Shown here one piece after another: positions 5,237-6,594 of a stretch of 6,594 nt of DNA. The stretch is from the NCBI GenBank assembly GCA_019417045.1, contig DXWE01000089.1, forward strand, positions 1 through 6,594. Reading direction: 5' to 3'. The first letter of the stretch is position 1; the number at the start of each line of letters is the position of its first letter. Under the pieces are notes generated by a model. It did no database searches and was not told the origin of the DNA. It was given only the letters and a program-made list of their open reading frames with translations. Source of the stretch: Oscillospiraceae bacterium (GTDB lineage: Bacteria > Bacillota > Clostridia > Oscillospirales > Acutalibacteraceae). The position numbers were made by a program, and so were the translations under genes.

Positions 5237-6594
5237 ATGGAGCGATTCACCTTTCGCGCTCCCGCCCGCCACGCCGCGTCCCGCAGCGGGCACTCCCCGG
5301 CTTTGCACACGCCGTTTGCCAAGAAGAAGAGCGAGCCGCCGGTGTGGAGCTTTCTGCTGTTTTTTCCGGTGACGATCCTCTATATGGAGATCGTGCTGAA
5401 GATCACCGTCTATCATACTCTGTTCAATATCGGCCTGGTATACATGACCCTGTTCTCGATCGCAGCGGGGCTGATCCTCACGCTGTGCTGCTCGTTTTTC
5501 AGCCGGAAGGTCAACCGCATCGTCGCGATCGTGCTCACCTCCCTGCTGACGCTGCTCTTTTGCGTGCAGGTGGTCTATTATCAGAGCTTCGGCGTGTTTT
5601 TCGTGCTGTACTCCTTCCACGGCGCGGGCGACGCGACCCAGTTCACCGACATCGCGCTGCAAAAGATCCTCTACCGGCTGCCGGTGATCCTGCTGCTCGC
5701 CGTCCCGCTCGTGCTGCTGTGCGTGTTCGGCCGGAGGTGGTTCCGGTTTCAGAAGTTCAGCTGGCCGTTCAAGGGCATTCTCGCGGGCGGCATGGTGGTT
5801 GTGCAGCTGGTCGCAACACTGCTGGTCGTCAACTCCTCGGAGAATAAGCAGTGGTATTCGAGCCAGTTCCAGCCGGAGAAGGCGGTCAACCTGTTCGGCG
5901 TGCTCACCACCACCCGGCTGGACATCAAACAGCTGCTGTTCGGGCTGTCGGATACCGGCCTCTCGGGCGGGGGCACGCAGCTGCCGAGCGTGTCGGATCC
6001 GAGTGAGCCGCCGCTGATCGGGCCGGACGTCAGCGACGACCAGCCGACGTATGAGATCAAGCCGCAGGTGCTCAGCGCACTGGATTTTGAGGCGCTGGCC
6101 GCGGCCGAGACGGACGAGACCCTGCGTGACATGCACGAGTATTTCGCCTCCCAGACCCCGACCAACACCAACGAATACACCGGGATGTTCGAGGGCAAAA
6201 ACCTCATCTGGATCACGGCGGAGGCGTTCTCCAGCTATGCGTTCCAGCTCGAGCCCGAGCTGTTCCCGAACATCAACCGGCTGTATAACGAGGGGTTCCA
6301 GTTCACGAATTTCTACACCCCCGGGTGGGGCGTGTCCACCTCCGACGGTGAATACGTCAACCTGCAGAGCCTGATCCCGAAATCCGGCGTGTGGAGCATG
6401 TATCGCTCGTCGAACAACTACCTGCCCTTCACGCTCGGCAACCAGCTGAAAGCTCTCGGATACCAGGCGGTCAACGCCTATCACAACAACAGCTACACCT
6501 ATTACGACCGCAACCTGTCCCACCCGAACCTCGGGTACGACTGGTACGGGATCGGCGGCGGCGTGGTCGGCGGGGGGGAGAGCGAGTCGTACGG
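5237..6594 (+). CDS. LtaS-family lipoteichoic acid synthase / sulfatase-like membrane phosphotransferase (partial, 3' end outside window)
   Basis: Enzymes of this family transfer glycerol phosphate (or a related group) from phosphatidylglycerol to a growing polymer on the outer face of the membrane. ATG at 5237 follows AAGGAGG by 9 bases. The 452 residues present show a basic cytoplasmic start (1-35, KKK at 29-31) and about five membrane segments: near 37-56, 65-88, 94-114, 147-165 and 179-198. A hydrophilic linker then leads to the extracellular sulfatase-fold domain from about 320. Glu329 (LIWITAEAFSSY) fits the metal ligand, and Thr368 in TNFYTPGWGVSTSDGEY aligns with the LtaS nucleophile of the GKTSD(S/A)EF motif. 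The later HNNSYTYYDRN matches the region around the family's substrate-binding H..YKTFWNRD. The Asp-His metal ligands near the C-terminus lie past the right edge. Whether it makes lipoteichoic acid or another polymer cannot be told here, so no gene symbol is given. Confidence 0.9.
   Translation, partial: MERFTFRAPARHAASRSGHSPALHTPFAKKKSEPPVWSFLLFFPVTILYMEIVLKITVYHTLFNIGLVYMTLFSIAAGLILTLCCSFFSRKVNRIVAIVLTSLLTLLFCVQVVYYQSFGVFFVLYSFHGAGDATQFTDIALQKILYRLPVILLLAVPLVLLCVFGRRWFRFQKFSWPFKGILAGGMVVVQLVATLLVVNSSENKQWYSSQFQPEKAVNLFGVLTTTRLDIKQLLFGLSDTGLSGGGTQLPSVSDPSEPPLIGPDVSDDQPTYEIKPQVLSALDFEALAAAETDETLRDMHEYFASQTPTNTNEYTGMFEGKNLIWITAEAFSSYAFQLEPELFPNINRLYNEGFQFTNFYTPGWGVSTSDGEYVNLQSLIPKSGVWSMYRSSNNYLPFTLGNQLKALGYQAVNAYHNNSYTYYDRNLSHPNLGYDWYGIGGGVVGGGESESY

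Noticed and set aside
4778..6523. A 581-codon open frame on the minus strand
   Set aside because: It is the antisense of the LtaS-family gene, is rich in Arg/Gln/His as expected of a GC-rich shadow frame, and its far end crosses the spacer and antisense nrdR; no ribosome binding site or motif.

Overview
The window looks like chromosome from a GC-rich, low-copy-element member of the Bacillota, most likely a Clostridia/Oscillospirales-type anaerobe. The reasons are an LtaS-type lipoteichoic acid synthase, a HTS-fold MetA with acetyl-type specificity, NrdR, a type I dockerin on a secreted protein, AGGAGG-type ribosome binding sites and very GC-rich codon third positions. The taxon is an inference from gene content, not a match to a known genome. 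No phage, transposon, CRISPR, tRNA or rRNA is visible.

Layout, left to right. Positions 1-225 have no gene. They hold a probable promoter firing leftward out of the window and an 80-nt nested inverted repeat. Positions 226-1590 (minus) encode a secreted dockerin protein. Its reading frame, signal peptide and ribosome binding site are intact except for one in-frame TGA at codon 11. Diverging from it, metA (1816-2748, plus) makes O-acetylhomoserine for methionine synthesis and has its own consensus-like promoter. A perfect two-way terminator (2752-2777) separates metA from the convergent pair hisH-hisF (minus, 2820-4216). These encode the two subunits of imidazole glycerol phosphate synthase and overlap by one base. 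Back to back with hisH lies nrdR (4389-4844, plus), the ribonucleotide reductase repressor. A very GC-rich, gene-free stretch with short repeats (4845-5126) follows. A promoter and leader hairpin then precede an LtaS-family membrane phosphotransferase, which starts at 5237 and is cut off by the right edge.

The genes form no single pathway: these are separate housekeeping units (methionine, histidine, nucleotide control, envelope) plus one secreted protein. Four of the promoters share a TTGCA- -35 box with exactly 17 bases to a TATA(A/C)T -10 box, which suggests one common vegetative sigma factor. A 27-bp imperfect palindrome sits on the hisHF core promoter and looks like an operator.

I did not find a convincing new multi-gene system. 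The items most worth checking are the TGA within the dockerin signal peptide, the nested inverted repeat at 92-170, the hisHF operator-like palindrome and the hairpin at the start of the LtaS leader.
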